A stretch of DNA of 64,000 nt from assembly GCA_963422275.1 (NCBI GenBank), contig OY729418.1, forward strand, positions 682,001-746,000, given 5' to 3'. A program made the position numbers and the translations under genes. The notes under the pieces are model-generated. The model did not search any database. It had not been told where the DNA came from and saw only the letters and a program-made list of their open reading frames with translations. Within the stretch, counting starts at the first letter, position 1. Each line of letters starts with the position of its first letter. Origin of the DNA: G963422275 sp963422275 (GTDB lineage Bacteria; Pseudomonadota; Alphaproteobacteria; Rhodobacterales; Rhodobacteraceae). Of the stretch, positions 48,097 through 57,114 are shown piece by piece.

Positions 48097-49080
48097 CTAC
48101 TGCATTGCCCTGAAGGCTTCAACGACAACGGCGCCAGCGGGACCGGCATTTTCGAGCCACTCGCCGGTCATGATGTCGCCAAATTCCTTAAGCTCGTCTT
48201 TCAGGGATTCGCTTGGCGGTCCAACGGCCATTCCATTCTTGGCAAGCTCCCCCAAGGTGAACTCGGTATAGTGAACAGCTCGCCAGTAGCCTGCGTATGA
48301 AGCCAGGCTGGCACAGCCTCCGATGACGTTCTGCGTGGCTTCATCAATACCGTTCCAAGCATCCATGTTGACCAAAACATAGTTTCGCGGCAGCCAAGCA
48401 TCGACTTCGTAGAAGTGAGTGAGGCTTTCCCAAACCTTGCGGTCGTAGCCAGTGGACCCCGAGGAAATCATGGATTCCGCAACGCCTGTGGCGAAGGCTT
48501 GCGAGATTTCCGCAGCCTCAATCTGGACCGGCGTCATTCCGGCTAGCTCCGCTAGACGTGCGGTGGCAGGGTTGTACGAGCGGAACTTGACTCCATTCAT
48601 GTCAGCCACGGAATTCACTTCCTTCTTGAAGTACAGCCCCTGCGGTGGCCATGGAACCGAGTACAGCAGATGCAGATTCTGCGACTTCAGCAGTTTCTCC
48701 ATCTCCGGCTTCGCCGCTTCCCAGAGCTTGGTGGCGTCGTCAAATGAAGTTGCCAAAAATGGGACCGAATCGAATCCAAACAAGGCGTTCTCGTTCTGGT
48801 GTCCCGACAGCAACCTCTCGCCAATCGGCACCTGCCCGGTCTGGACGGCCCGCTTGATGTCGTTTCCCTTGAACAGCGAACCGCTGGGATGGGTCACGAT
48901 TTCCAAGTCTCCGCCGGTTCCGGCGGTCACGCACTGGGCGAATTCGGCTCCAGTCGCCGAATGGAAATTAGTCGCGGAGTAGGCCATGGGCAGGTCCCAC
49001 TTTTCCGCCAAGCCGGGTCCTGCCATCAGAGCAAGGCCAGCAGCAACCAACGTTGCCGTGGTCAGCTTCGTATTTGCCAT
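48097..49080 (-). CDS. dctP: TRAP transporter substrate-binding protein
   Basis: A 327-residue periplasmic protein with a signal peptide (residues 1-25, cleaved after GPGLA). It has the DctP fold, with the conserved region VNSVADMNGVKFRSYNPATA and a substrate Arg in KFRSYNP, preceded by PPQGLYFKKEV. It captures an organic-acid-like solute for DctQM. The preceding gene encodes a DadA-like FAD oxidoreductase and the one before that a TPP-dependent enzyme. This suggests that the solute is an amino-acid-like or imino-acid-like compound oxidised in the cell (inference). A hairpin follows the stop. Confidence 0.92.
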   Translation of the reverse strand: MANTKLTTATLVAAGLALMAGPGLAEKWDLPMAYSATNFHSATGAEFAQCVTAGTGGDLEIVTHPSGSLFKGNDIKRAVQTGQVPIGERLLSGHQNENALFGFDSVPFLATSFDDATKLWEAAKPEMEKLLKSQNLHLLYSVPWPPQGLYFKKEVNSVADMNGVKFRSYNPATARLAELAGMTPVQIEAAEISQAFATGVAESMISSGSTGYDRKVWESLTHFYEVDAWLPRNYVLVNMDAWNGIDEATQNVIGGCASLASYAGYWRAVHYTEFTLGELAKNGMAVGPPSESLKDELKEFGDIMTGEWLENAGPAGAVVVEAFRAMQ

Positions 49081-49131
49081 ATCTGTGAATCCTCATGTTT
49101 TGCGATGGCAAGCTTCATCTTCCAGCCAGCC

Positions 49132-50379
49132 TTACACGCGTTGCCGAAAACGGTTGGGGGAAAAAGCCGAAATGTCAAGAGGCAATTTTGCGCCGACTAT
49201 CAAATTCGCGACTGCCCGGCCAGTTTTCGGGCCTGCGGTCAACCCTATGTGGTGGTGGCCGAACGCCGTGTACAGGCCGGACGAGCCAACTTCGCCGATG
49301 AGAGGCAGGCTGTCGCTAGGAGCAGGCCGGTGGCCGAGCCACTCCTCCTCTCCATCCCAACTCAGGTCTGGAAAGGCTTCCAAGACCTTCTTCCTGATCA
49401 GTTCGAGCGGTCGTCTCGATGGCGGGGGCGACAACCCTCCGAATTCAAGGACGCCGGCACAGCGCAGCCCGCCATCCATTGGCGTGGCCACGAATTTCCC
49501 GGACGCGACCATCACCGGAGCGGAAAGCTGCATCGTCGGATTCTTGAAGACGACATGATACCCTCGCTCGGTTTCAAGCGGGACTCGAAGGCCGATTTTC
49601 TGCATGAGAGTCTTTGACCAGGCTCCGGCAGCAACCACGGCCGTTCCACATTCAATGCGCCCTGCATTCGTCTCCACCGCTTGAATGCGCCCATCCAAAA
49701 ACTGAAAGTCCTTGACCTCCGCTTGGGCAACGGTTCCGCCAGCCGCCTCGAGTGATGCGGCCAGTTCCCCAACGTACTTTCCCGGGCTGCTAACAAATCC
49801 GTGATTCTTCATGACGGCAAGAAGCCCGCCCTCGAAACCAAACGACGGAAGAATGTCCTTGACTGCCGGGCCCTCGATTTGGACCGGTTCGAATCCGGCG
49901 GCACGCCTCAACTCCCAAGTGTATCCGTCACTCTCGAACGCCTGCCTGGATTCGTAGGCAAATATGTAGTCGGAGTCGGAAAGCCATCGTTCCGCGCCGG
50001 TTCCAGCGGCAAGCTCGCGGTGTTGTTTGGGGGAGTCTGAAACTAGCGTGGCGAGACCCCGCGCGATCCGCCGTGTGTCCTTGTCGTTTGCATGAGAAAG
50101 GTATCGGACAAGCCATGGGACGATGCTCGGGAGCCGCTCCCATACCAAGAACAGCGGAGAATCCCTATTCATCAAGAGAAACGGTGCCTTCTTCACCAAC
50201 CCCGGGGCTGTGACCGGGGCAACCGAACAGGCAGCGAGCACTCCCGCGTTGCCGTAGGATGCGCCCTTGCCGGGTTCCTGCCGGTCAACGAGCGTGACCT
50301 CTTGGCCAGCGCGCCTGAGCCAGATTGCCGTGGACACGCCGGCAATGCCCGCACCGATGACGACAGTTCTGTCCCGCAT
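49132..50379 (-). CDS. FAD-dependent amino-acid oxidoreductase (DadA/DAO family)
   Basis: The 415-residue flavoprotein begins MRDRTVVIGAGIAGVSTAIW with the dinucleotide-binding GxGxxG, followed by VTLVDRQEPGKGASYGNAGV, typical of DadA-like D-amino acid dehydrogenases. Near the C-terminus, LGHRPAPSDSLPLIGE and LYTAFGHHHIGLTAGPKTGR form the second FAD/substrate region of the family. It probably oxidises an amino or imino acid to the 2-oxo acid; the actual substrate is unknown. Three ATGs lie close together (50391, 50385, 50379); the last is chosen because it starts the fold directly. It sits between the TPP enzyme and the TRAP transporter genes, on the same strand. Confidence 0.85.
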   Translation of the reverse strand: MRDRTVVIGAGIAGVSTAIWLRRAGQEVTLVDRQEPGKGASYGNAGVLAACSVAPVTAPGLVKKAPFLLMNRDSPLFLVWERLPSIVPWLVRYLSHANDKDTRRIARGLATLVSDSPKQHRELAAGTGAERWLSDSDYIFAYESRQAFESDGYTWELRRAAGFEPVQIEGPAVKDILPSFGFEGGLLAVMKNHGFVSSPGKYVGELAASLEAAGGTVAQAEVKDFQFLDGRIQAVETNAGRIECGTAVVAAGAWSKTLMQKIGLRVPLETERGYHVVFKNPTMQLSAPVMVASGKFVATPMDGGLRCAGVLEFGGLSPPPSRRPLELIRKKVLEAFPDLSWDGEEEWLGHRPAPSDSLPLIGEVGSSGLYTAFGHHHIGLTAGPKTGRAVANLIVGAKLPLDISAFSPNRFRQRV

Positions 50380-50451
50380 CGACATTCTCATTCTGCTCCG
50401 CACGCTGTCAAGATTCGCACTCCGCTCCACTCATGCCCGACTGCTCATTGC

Positions 50452-52185
50452 CTATCCCATCCACCTTCGAACCGGGGCCTGGGATTGCTCCAGAGGCTGG
50501 CAGATAATGTCGACAAGCGTAGGGGCTGGCCATTCGACTGCCTCGCGAAGGGCAGTTTCAAGTTGGGCAGGATCCTCCACTCGCCAAGACTTGACGCCAT
50601 AGTTCGCCGCCACGGCCGCGTGATCCGTCCGGTCAAAATCGACATTGTGATATCTTGCTCCACAGTCTGCATGCTGGCTAGCCCGTATCCAACCAAAGCT
50701 ATCGTTCGTCAACACTACAAGCGTCAGAGGCGCACGGTAGCGAACAATCGTCTCCAGTTCGCCGGCCGTGAAACCGAACGAGCCGTCGCCCATAACCGCC
50801 ACGACTTTGGATTCTGGCCGGCCAAACCACGCGCCCAGCGCCGCCCCAAGCGAGTAGCCAAGAGCTCCGTGGGCGCGATTGGTGATGAAGTGCCGACCAG
50901 CGTTCGATTGCTTGTAGTATGCAGAAAGATACGGGCACGACGTTCCTGGGTCAGACACGACAATGGCGCTCTCGGGAAGAGCCTTTTGCAGATCCGCCAC
51001 AACGCGCTCGGGGCGTATTGGAGTATCGTTCCTGCTGGCAATCGCATCGAATCTCGCGAATTTCCGGCGCTTCGCGCTTGCGATCGCCTTTGCGCCCTCG
51101 AAACCGACGCTGGAATCGACTTTTCGATCCAGCACCTCGTTGATTTCGCGAAGCGCGAGACGCAGGTCTGCGACCACCCCAACCTCGGTGCGGCAGTTTG
51201 CCCCTATCGCCATCGGGTCGCTGTCGATATGCACGATCACGGCGTTCGGGCACGGGGCCTCCCATCGCGAAGTGGTTGTCGATCCCGCCCTGCAACCAAG
51301 AAACATCACCAAGTCGGCCGCCTGCATGAATTCCCAGGTTTCGTCGGTTCCCCCGTTCGATCCAACGACGCCGAGACAGTTTGGATGCGTGTCGGGCAGG
51401 CTCCCCTGACCCGAAATCGACGTCGCCACGGGTATGTCGAGCCGCGCGGCGATGCGCGAGAGCTCGCTCATCGCATTGGCAATCACGACGCCTCCCCCGC
51501 AGACGACAAGAGGCACTCTCGAGCCCAGGATCGCGTCCACAACCGCTTCCGCGGCGCCCGGTTCCGGCGCCACCGGCCAGGCAGGGAAGGAAGTGTGGCT
51601 TCTGTCGGCCCAGACTTCCTCTGGCGGAACCTGATCGTGCTGAATGTCGTAAGGAAGGCCGAGGTGGGCCGCGCCGGGTCGGCCAGTCGTCATGGAACGG
51701 AATGCCGTGCGGACCATCCGCGGGATTTGATCCGCTCGCACGATGACCGAGTTCCACTTCGTGAGTGGTCTCATAAGCGCATCCTGATCGACTTCCGTGA
51801 GCGGGAACTTTCCGTATGACGACACGGAAATGTCGGTGGTGATTCCCAGCACGGCTGACGAGGACTCGTTTGCCTCGATCAAGCCTGGCAAAATGTAGGT
51901 GGCACCTCCCCCGGACGGTCCCTCGCACACTCCCACCCTTCCGGTCACTCGAGCGTATCCATCCGCCATGTAGGCTGCAGTACGCTCGTCGCGAACCAGA
52001 ACATGGTTGATTGCGTGGTCAAGGCGATGCATCGCGTCGTAGAATGGGAGCGTCGTGTCTCCGCACAGCCCGAAAACATGCCGAACATCGTAAGCTTCAA
52101 GCATGCGCAACAGCGCCTCAGCGCCATTCAGGGAATTCTTCAACTCGGAATCTCCTTTCAACTGAGGGTATGGGCTTTCGTTCAT
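50452..52185 (-). CDS. Thiamine-pyrophosphate-dependent enzyme (acetolactate synthase-like)
   Basis: The 577-residue protein has the three-domain POX/AHAS fold. The pyrimidine-binding domain contains catalytic Glu67 in LVRDERTAAYMADGYARVTG. A middle domain (VPLVVCGGGVVIANAMSELS) follows. The TPP/Mg site starts at GDGSF (466-470) and continues GELETIVRYRAPLTLVVLTN. Proteins of this type decarboxylate 2-oxo acids or join them to an acceptor. It is not the biosynthetic acetolactate synthase by context: it is encoded with a DadA-like oxidase and a TRAP transporter, so it could process the oxo acid made by the oxidase (inference). The ATG at 52185 is preferred; an upstream start at 52239 is possible. 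Confidence 0.82.
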   Translation of the reverse strand: MNESPYPQLKGDSELKNSLNGAEALLRMLEAYDVRHVFGLCGDTTLPFYDAMHRLDHAINHVLVRDERTAAYMADGYARVTGRVGVCEGPSGGGATYILPGLIEANESSSAVLGITTDISVSSYGKFPLTEVDQDALMRPLTKWNSVIVRADQIPRMVRTAFRSMTTGRPGAAHLGLPYDIQHDQVPPEEVWADRSHTSFPAWPVAPEPGAAEAVVDAILGSRVPLVVCGGGVVIANAMSELSRIAARLDIPVATSISGQGSLPDTHPNCLGVVGSNGGTDETWEFMQAADLVMFLGCRAGSTTTSRWEAPCPNAVIVHIDSDPMAIGANCRTEVGVVADLRLALREINEVLDRKVDSSVGFEGAKAIASAKRRKFARFDAIASRNDTPIRPERVVADLQKALPESAIVVSDPGTSCPYLSAYYKQSNAGRHFITNRAHGALGYSLGAALGAWFGRPESKVVAVMGDGSFGFTAGELETIVRYRAPLTLVVLTNDSFGWIRASQHADCGARYHNVDFDRTDHAAVAANYGVKSWRVEDPAQLETALREAVEWPAPTLVDIICQPLEQSQAPVRRWMG

Positions 52186-52269
52186 GGGTTGCAAAACTTT
52201 GTTGCCCAAAATCTCGGCGACGACGACGATTCTCGTCAAAGACCGGCGTTTAGCACACTTAAGGCCTAG

Positions 52270-52821
52270 GGAACCTCTGATTTGGGGAGTTTTTCTGGTT
52301 TTGGCTGTGGAAGCTGCCCTTCCCGGCTGCGCCGGTCGGTTTTCGGCGGTCCGGAAACCGCAAATGCGCGTTTTCGGGGCAGAATCATCGCCGGTTCAGC
52401 CCTCGCAAGGCCGGTCCGGCAAACTCCGGGCACACTGACCCCCTGTCATGACAGGTGCGACTGGGCAATCATCAGGTTCGAGAAGCCCAAAAGCAACGCA
52501 AGCCGCTGCACGTTCCTCTCCAGACCTTGATGGCGAACCATGTCGCAGCCGAACACCCGCTCGCGAGCCGGAACGGATGCTCCACCCGCGCCCGCACCCT
52601 GGCCTTCGCCGTTTCCGCCTTGGCCGTCGCGCTGCCCAGCGCCAGCGTCCGGCACCTGCCCGGGTTCATGGCAATCTGTCACGACACCTTGCGATGCGCG
52701 TGCTCCGCACGCTTCCCGATCCCGCGATATCCAGCGTCAGTCCGGACTTGCTCCTCCTCACCGTGCAGAAGCTGACCCGAAGGCGTCAGTTCGCGATGTT
52801 CACGGCCATTCCCTCCAAGTT
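52270..52821 (-). mobile_element. IS5-type insertion sequence, copy 5 (truncated)
   Basis: The transposase-3' end starts after CTAG at 52266-52269 (GGAACCTCTGATTTGGGGAG). It matches copy 2 through the catalytic Glu region (VRARVEHPF) and stops near 52821 within the EGTAAN codons. The 5' half is absent. Confidence 0.8.
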
Positions 52822-52960
52822 TAGGTGCGATCATGAGAATCGCAGATGGGATTCAGCATGCCCTGCAACCCCGGAAGGCATCCGGTCGTCTCGGGCAAGA
52901 TAACGTTACCCCTCCGGGCAAGGCCTTGAGTTCAATCGCCAGCGCTCTCTCACTCGGTGT

Positions 52961-53960
52961 CTATTGCCGTTCCAGATGCGCGGCGTATCCGGGAGCGGCA
53001 CAGAATACGGTCATGGACAGGTGAGTCGTGTGCAGATCAGCAGCCGCCTCGCCCTGCTCGTCCGTGGCTGCACGCTTCCAAGTCTTGTCCGGAAACAGGA
53101 GAAGGAGATCAGCGCCTGACAAGGGCTGCCCCCAGATCGCATCGAGATGACCGCGCGGGCGAGATTCCGTTCCTGCATTGCCGCGGGAATGACAAGCAAG
53201 GACTTCCGAATCGTCGACGACCCGGTACTCGGGATACTTCCTGCACAACTCCCATGTTTCACGCCGGATGACGAGAACACCGTCGTCGCGGCGCTCCATA
53301 CGGCAACCCCTGTCTCCTTCGCCGCGGATCCCGCCGACAGGCATCCGCGCCGATACGGAGGCCAAGGACTCGTGCGGATCGACTGCCGTGATGCCATGCT
53401 CTCCACAGTCAGGTTGTTCGGCAAGAAGCCAGGCGACTAGATCTCCAGGCGATCGTCGAACATGGACAGGCGAATCTTGCTGCCGCTCATCGAATAGTCG
53501 CGATGCGCAACAGCGTTCACCACTACCTCAAACAGCTCTGCCACTGCACTGGGGTAGGTCCAACGCGAGCGGGATCCTTGCGCGCGCCCACGCGCATGTC
53601 TCTAATGGCGAAAGTCACCGCGCCGGCGATCTCTCGGGCATCGATCTGGCCCGATGCACGGTCTCCGCCCCGGTATCTAGTCGCCGCGATACGGGTGTTG
53701 GGAAGCCATTGTTCCGGATTCGGTGTGCACAACAACATGTCGGCGACGGTGGCGCAAAGAACTCCAGCCTCGTCGAACCGGTCGGTGCCCCGTCATTGGG
53801 TAGAAAGTCACGGAGAGCGGAGAGAGTTCGATCCCGCAAGACGGCAGGGCGGATGGCGTCCGGGCCACGACGAGCGTCCGACTCGAAGCAGTTCAAGACC
53901 GGACCTCTATCCGACTCGGCATAGCCGAATTCGGGGCCGAGGACACCGCTTCGGATTCCA
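52961..53960 (-). pseudogene. AlbA_2/RecG-C-like ATP-binding regulator pseudogene
   Basis: Reading leftwards from about 53960, several frames give pieces of a putative ATP-binding transcriptional-regulator-like protein: TRIAATRYRGGDRASGQIDA, FEVVVNAVAHRDYSMSGSKI and RLSMFDDRLEI followed by a stop where relatives usually have Tyr-Ser-Pro-Gly. After that come NNLTVESMASRQS, MPVGGIRGEGDRG and a C-terminal beta-rich part (WKRAATDEQGEAAADLHTTH, then LSMTVFCAAPGYAAHLER). The NAVAHRDYS motif is characteristic of HATPase_c_4 domains. In-frame stop and frameshifts show decay. Confidence 0.65.
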
Positions 53961-54114
53961 TATGGAAACAAGGAAGTGGATTTCAGCATGGGTGCCCAAT
54001 ACGGCGTGGACGGCTGGTTCGCATCGCCCGGCGTGGATCTCGCAACCTTTCGCAAACGGGGTTGGCTGTAGTGTGGATCACGCGTCGCAACGAAATTCGT
54101 CAGGTATTCTGAAT

Positions 54115-54493
54115 TGCTTATGCACATGGCTCCGGCAACACAAGGCATTGTGTCCGGAATGTCGGGTGACAGGATGTTCACATGACATTCTTGACGTGGA
54201 ACTGCCCCATGACCGAAATCCCCGCTCTGCCTCATCGCCTTCCAGCGCCGGTTCCCCGACGACGACGCCTGCGCCCGGTGGCTCGTCGCCGTCCGATGGC
54301 CGAACGGCTTCCAGTGTCCCGCCTGCGGCTGGCCACGATCCCGTCCTGCAACGCTCAAGGATCTCGGCAACTTCGCTGCGCGCAACACCGCCGCGACCGC
54401 CACGCCGCATTCCTGTCCCTGTTCCAACAGGCTCTGCGCGCCAAACCTCGCCCCCGCTGCATCTTGATCAAACCGGAACCAAGTGCATAAGCA
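54115..54493 (+). mobile_element. Internally deleted IS1595-family derivative (379 bp)
   Basis: Shares the inverted ends of the 37535-38278 element (TGCTTATGCACATGGCTCCGG and AACCAAGTGCATAAGCA). It retains the first bases of the transposase (MTFLTWNCPMTEIPAL) and its last codons (HAAFLSLFQQALRAKPRP), but the middle, with the catalytic residues, is missing. It is non-autonomous, like a MITE. Confidence 0.8.
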
Positions 54494-54645
54494 GTCCGTC
54501 TGAATGTGACGGGGGTTGCCAGTGATCTCTTTGTGTTTCGAATTAGGAGGTCATGGTGATGACGGTGAATGTCGCCTCGCGCATGCGATATCCCAATGTT
54601 GCCGCACTCTGCGAAGCCTTCGGTGTCGAGGAGCCCGGATGGCTT

Positions 54646-55161
54646 TCATGGATAAGCTTGAAGCTCTTTGGTCCAATCACCCCACGGCCGAAACCTCGCA
54701 TGGTACGCTAAATCTCTTGCAAACTCGATGAGCGTATCCCGTGTGTCTTCGGCATCCAAGGCTACCGGGATTATGATATCGGCATGATATGGGTTATCAG
54801 CGAGAGGCGACAAACTTACACTACATCCGACAGCCTCTATATCGCCAGCAAAAAGAATATACCAGCCCCAGAATGACTTGTTCAAGGGTTTTGCGTTTTT
54901 CTTTCCGATTTCGGCCAGGTGATCCTCTGGTGCCAGTCCCATTCTGTTAACAGAAATCTCATTACTGTTTCTAGGTGGTTTGAACCGCGCAACGGGAGCG
55001 CGTCCTCCTCCCATCGCGTCGAGTCTACGAAAGGCGCGTTTCGCGCCGCTTTCCGATCGTTCCTCTCTCCCGAACTCGTCAGTTGGCTCGATGGCACCGG
55101 GAGCCACGTTAACAATACGTTCGCCCACTACCGAATGCCCACTCTCTTGATCTCCAACCAT
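54646..55161 (-). CDS. Unknown protein, last gene of an AT-richer cluster
   Basis: The 171-residue frame starts within the 3' end of the preceding gene (34-base overlap). The best-conserved-looking part is the C-terminal 100 residues: MGLAPEDHLAEIGKKNAKPL, SFWGWYILFAGDIEAVGCSV, SLSPLADNPYHADIIIPVAL and IEFARDLAYHARFRPWGDW. No signal peptide or membrane helix is seen. I do not recognise the family. Overlap with its neighbour suggests co-translation and joint function with the two or three genes upstream. Base composition is more AT-rich than most of the window. Confidence 0.65.
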   Translation of the reverse strand: MVGDQESGHSVVGERIVNVAPGAIEPTDEFGREERSESGAKRAFRRLDAMGGGRAPVARFKPPRNSNEISVNRMGLAPEDHLAEIGKKNAKPLNKSFWGWYILFAGDIEAVGCSVSLSPLADNPYHADIIIPVALDAEDTRDTLIEFARDLAYHARFRPWGDWTKELQAYP

Positions 55162-55832
55162 CTACCCTCACCAAGTAGATTCACCGCATCATCAACTCGA
55201 ACCCGACCCTTTGACTTCTGAGTATGGTAGAAAAGCGCACCAGAGCCATTTTCCTCAATCAAAAACAATACGCCACTCTTAACATCGGGATTTCGCAGAT
55301 CGATCGCGATGCTTCCTTCGTCCATAGGATAAATATCTGGTTGGTCTTCAATGTGGCCAGCAATTTGTCTCAACAAAGCCTCCGCTTTCGTCAATCCAAG
55401 GCTTGATGGTTCGTCCAATCCCTCGTCGACAGCTCTATCCGGACATGCTGCCAGTTCGCTCAACGCATCAGTCAGCCATGCTTCTTTTCTTGCGTTTACA
55501 GCTGCGGAAAAATTGGCAAACGATAATATGTTACCTTTACCGCCTTCGGACGGCAGTGACGCGTATCTTAGATTCTTTGCAAAGAAGTCACCGGTCATGT
55601 GCCGTTCAAATTGACGGGATATTGAACTCCATGCTCGAACACCCGAATCTGGACGGATAGAATACGATACCGGTTTGAGGGAAACATCGCTGTGATCCTC
55701 GATAGACGCCACATTGTTCGCGCTCTTAAAAAGCTCCCATTGCCGCGCAGCCCACATATTGCCGCTGTCCTGGACCGCAACTCCTTGCCCGATGTCCGGT
55801 TTGACGAGTAAAAATGGAGACATATTCTGCAT
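55128..55832 (-). CDS. Unknown protein, middle gene of the cluster
   Basis: A 234-residue soluble protein without recognised domain. The C-terminal part has a regular alpha/beta pattern (KAEALLRQIAGHIEDQPDIY, MDEGSIAIDLRNPDVKSGVL, FLIEENGSGALFYHTQKSKG, RVRVDDAVNLLGEGRWLEIK). The N-terminal part reads as a mixed, soluble fold (LSFANFSAAVNARKEAWLTD). A second ATG four codons in (SPFLLVKP follows it) could be the start. It begins nine bases after the upstream gene and overlaps the downstream gene by 34 bases. Function unknown. Confidence 0.7.
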   Translation of the reverse strand: MQNMSPFLLVKPDIGQGVAVQDSGNMWAARQWELFKSANNVASIEDHSDVSLKPVSYSIRPDSGVRAWSSISRQFERHMTGDFFAKNLRYASLPSEGGKGNILSFANFSAAVNARKEAWLTDALSELAACPDRAVDEGLDEPSSLGLTKAEALLRQIAGHIEDQPDIYPMDEGSIAIDLRNPDVKSGVLFLIEENGSGALFYHTQKSKGRVRVDDAVNLLGEGRWLEIKRVGIR

Positions 55833-55841
55833 AAGTTATCG

Positions 55842-56558
55842 CTAGTCCACTGTCAAGCCAAGAGTATTAAAGATCGCCTTCATAACAGCCGCAATGTGAT
55901 CTAACTTTTTCCCAAAAGTGTCATACTGAGAATCTGGCATATACTTGCTGGACACCTCAAGAAACAAGTCTGCGCTTGGTAAGACGGACTTGTCCACAGT
56001 GAGGCCAATAACCCACGACTGCTTTGTATTGGAACACTCAAATTTCACATGTGAGAGTGTCTTGGTCGCACCAATCGCGAATGGATCGTCGTTGCCTGGA
56101 AGCCAAGTTAGACTCCTTACCAATTCTTCCGCTGCCTCGATGCCGCCGTCAACGGTGAGCCACGAAGGCATTACGAGCCTCCAAGTCGCTGGTAATCCAG
56201 CATCCAAAAATTCACTGGCTGCACCTTCAAACAGCATGGCACAACGCTTGGCTTTGTCAATATCTTCCGAAAGCCGAAGATCGAGAAAGTGGGTCTTGTA
56301 GCCATCTAATCTCGCTTCAAATACACCATTTCCTGAAAACAAAGTAACCGTCACAACAGAAGACGCAATAGTATTGCCATTCTCTAAACTAATAGCATCA
56401 GAAGGAATTAATACCTCACCGCTGAGAGCGTCATGAATTGGTTCGATGATTTGCGCAAACGAGCCAAGACGACTGAAGGCCGGACGAGCAAATGCGACGT
56501 CATAATAAGCGTCAAACCTAACTATCGTTGCTTTCATTGCTGCAATCTCAAGCTTCAA
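55842..56558 (-). CDS. Unknown protein, upstream gene of the cluster
   Basis: A 238-residue protein (231 if the ATG at 56537 is used instead of the TTG at 56558). It begins MKATIVRFDAYYDVAFARPA and has a helical and strand-rich middle (NGVFEARLDGYKTHFLDLRL; ATWRLVMPSWLTVDGGIEAA). It continues EELVRSLTWLPGNDDPFAIG and ends KLDHIAAVMKAIFNTLGLTV. No membrane segments or known motifs are seen. The TTG start overlaps the stop of a 61-codon frame on the same strand. The DNA is about 45 percent GC by eye, against about 60 around it, suggesting horizontal acquisition. Confidence 0.7.
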   Translation of the reverse strand: MKLEIAAMKATIVRFDAYYDVAFARPAFSRLGSFAQIIEPIHDALSGEVLIPSDAISLENGNTIASSVVTVTLFSGNGVFEARLDGYKTHFLDLRLSEDIDKAKRCAMLFEGAASEFLDAGLPATWRLVMPSWLTVDGGIEAAEELVRSLTWLPGNDDPFAIGATKTLSHVKFECSNTKQSWVIGLTVDKSVLPSADLFLEVSSKYMPDSQYDTFGKKLDHIAAVMKAIFNTLGLTVD

Positions 56559-56740
56559 ACGTTAGTATCGGGTTTTGCTTTGCCATCAATCAGCGCAAGT
56601 GACGGATCCCTAGCTTCACTGATTGTCGATAGAAAGCCATGAGTGTTTGATTGGAGTACATCGCGCGGGTGGCTGGTGACCATCGAGTCTCGTTCGTGTA
56701 AGAGATGCACCCAAAACGGAGGCAGGTCAAGGGAGAACAT
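56555..56740 (-). CDS. Small unknown protein or 3' remnant at the head of the cluster
   Basis: The 61-residue frame (MFSLDLPPFWVHLLHERDSM, later SNTHGFLSTISEARDPSLAL) ends in a stop that overlaps the start region of the next gene. The sequence looks protein-like but no family is recognised. It may be a genuine small first gene, or the end of a longer gene whose 5' part was replaced by the transposon-like DNA beginning at about 56745. Confidence 0.4.
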   Translation of the reverse strand: MFSLDLPPFWVHLLHERDSMVTSHPRDVLQSNTHGFLSTISEARDPSLALIDGKAKPDTNV

Positions 56741-57110
56741 CTAACCAAGGTCGCGTTTTCGGCGGCGCCGGCTTCCTGGCGGCCAAGGCCTGTTGCCGGT
56801 CGGCCTTCTAGGACCTAGGCAGGAGTTCGTACAGACGGGTTTGCGGCATGTCGGAGATGCGGTCGAGAACAGCCTTCGGCCCCTCAGTTTCGTGCGAATC
56901 GAGAGCGATATCCCCAAGCCGTCGTGCCATAGGATTTCTTGCTTATCGATGAAAGTCATCCAGCGATGAGTGCTGGATATGGGATGGGTTCATGCGGCGC
57001 TGTGAACGAAGCGCGAGATCCTGGTGGACCAAGGAATTGCGCTTTCCGAGTGACAAACTACCGGTGGAGGATCGTGCTCTTTCCCTGCCAACGGCTTTAT
57101 ATGCAATGCG
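56741..57110. other. Transposase-tail-like scrap and non-coding DNA
   Basis: On the minus strand from 56937 a short frame reads MARRLGDIALDSHETEGPKA, then VLDRISDMPQTRLYELLP, ending near 56812. It resembles the C-terminal tail of an IS66-type transposase. The remainder up to the IS5-type copy shows no gene. Confidence 0.35.
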
Positions 57111-57114
57111 TTAG

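Noticed and set aside
52961..53440. Intact plus-strand gene from 52957
   Set aside because: The minus strand spells the recognised C-terminal part of the ATP-binding protein; the plus frames are its complement.
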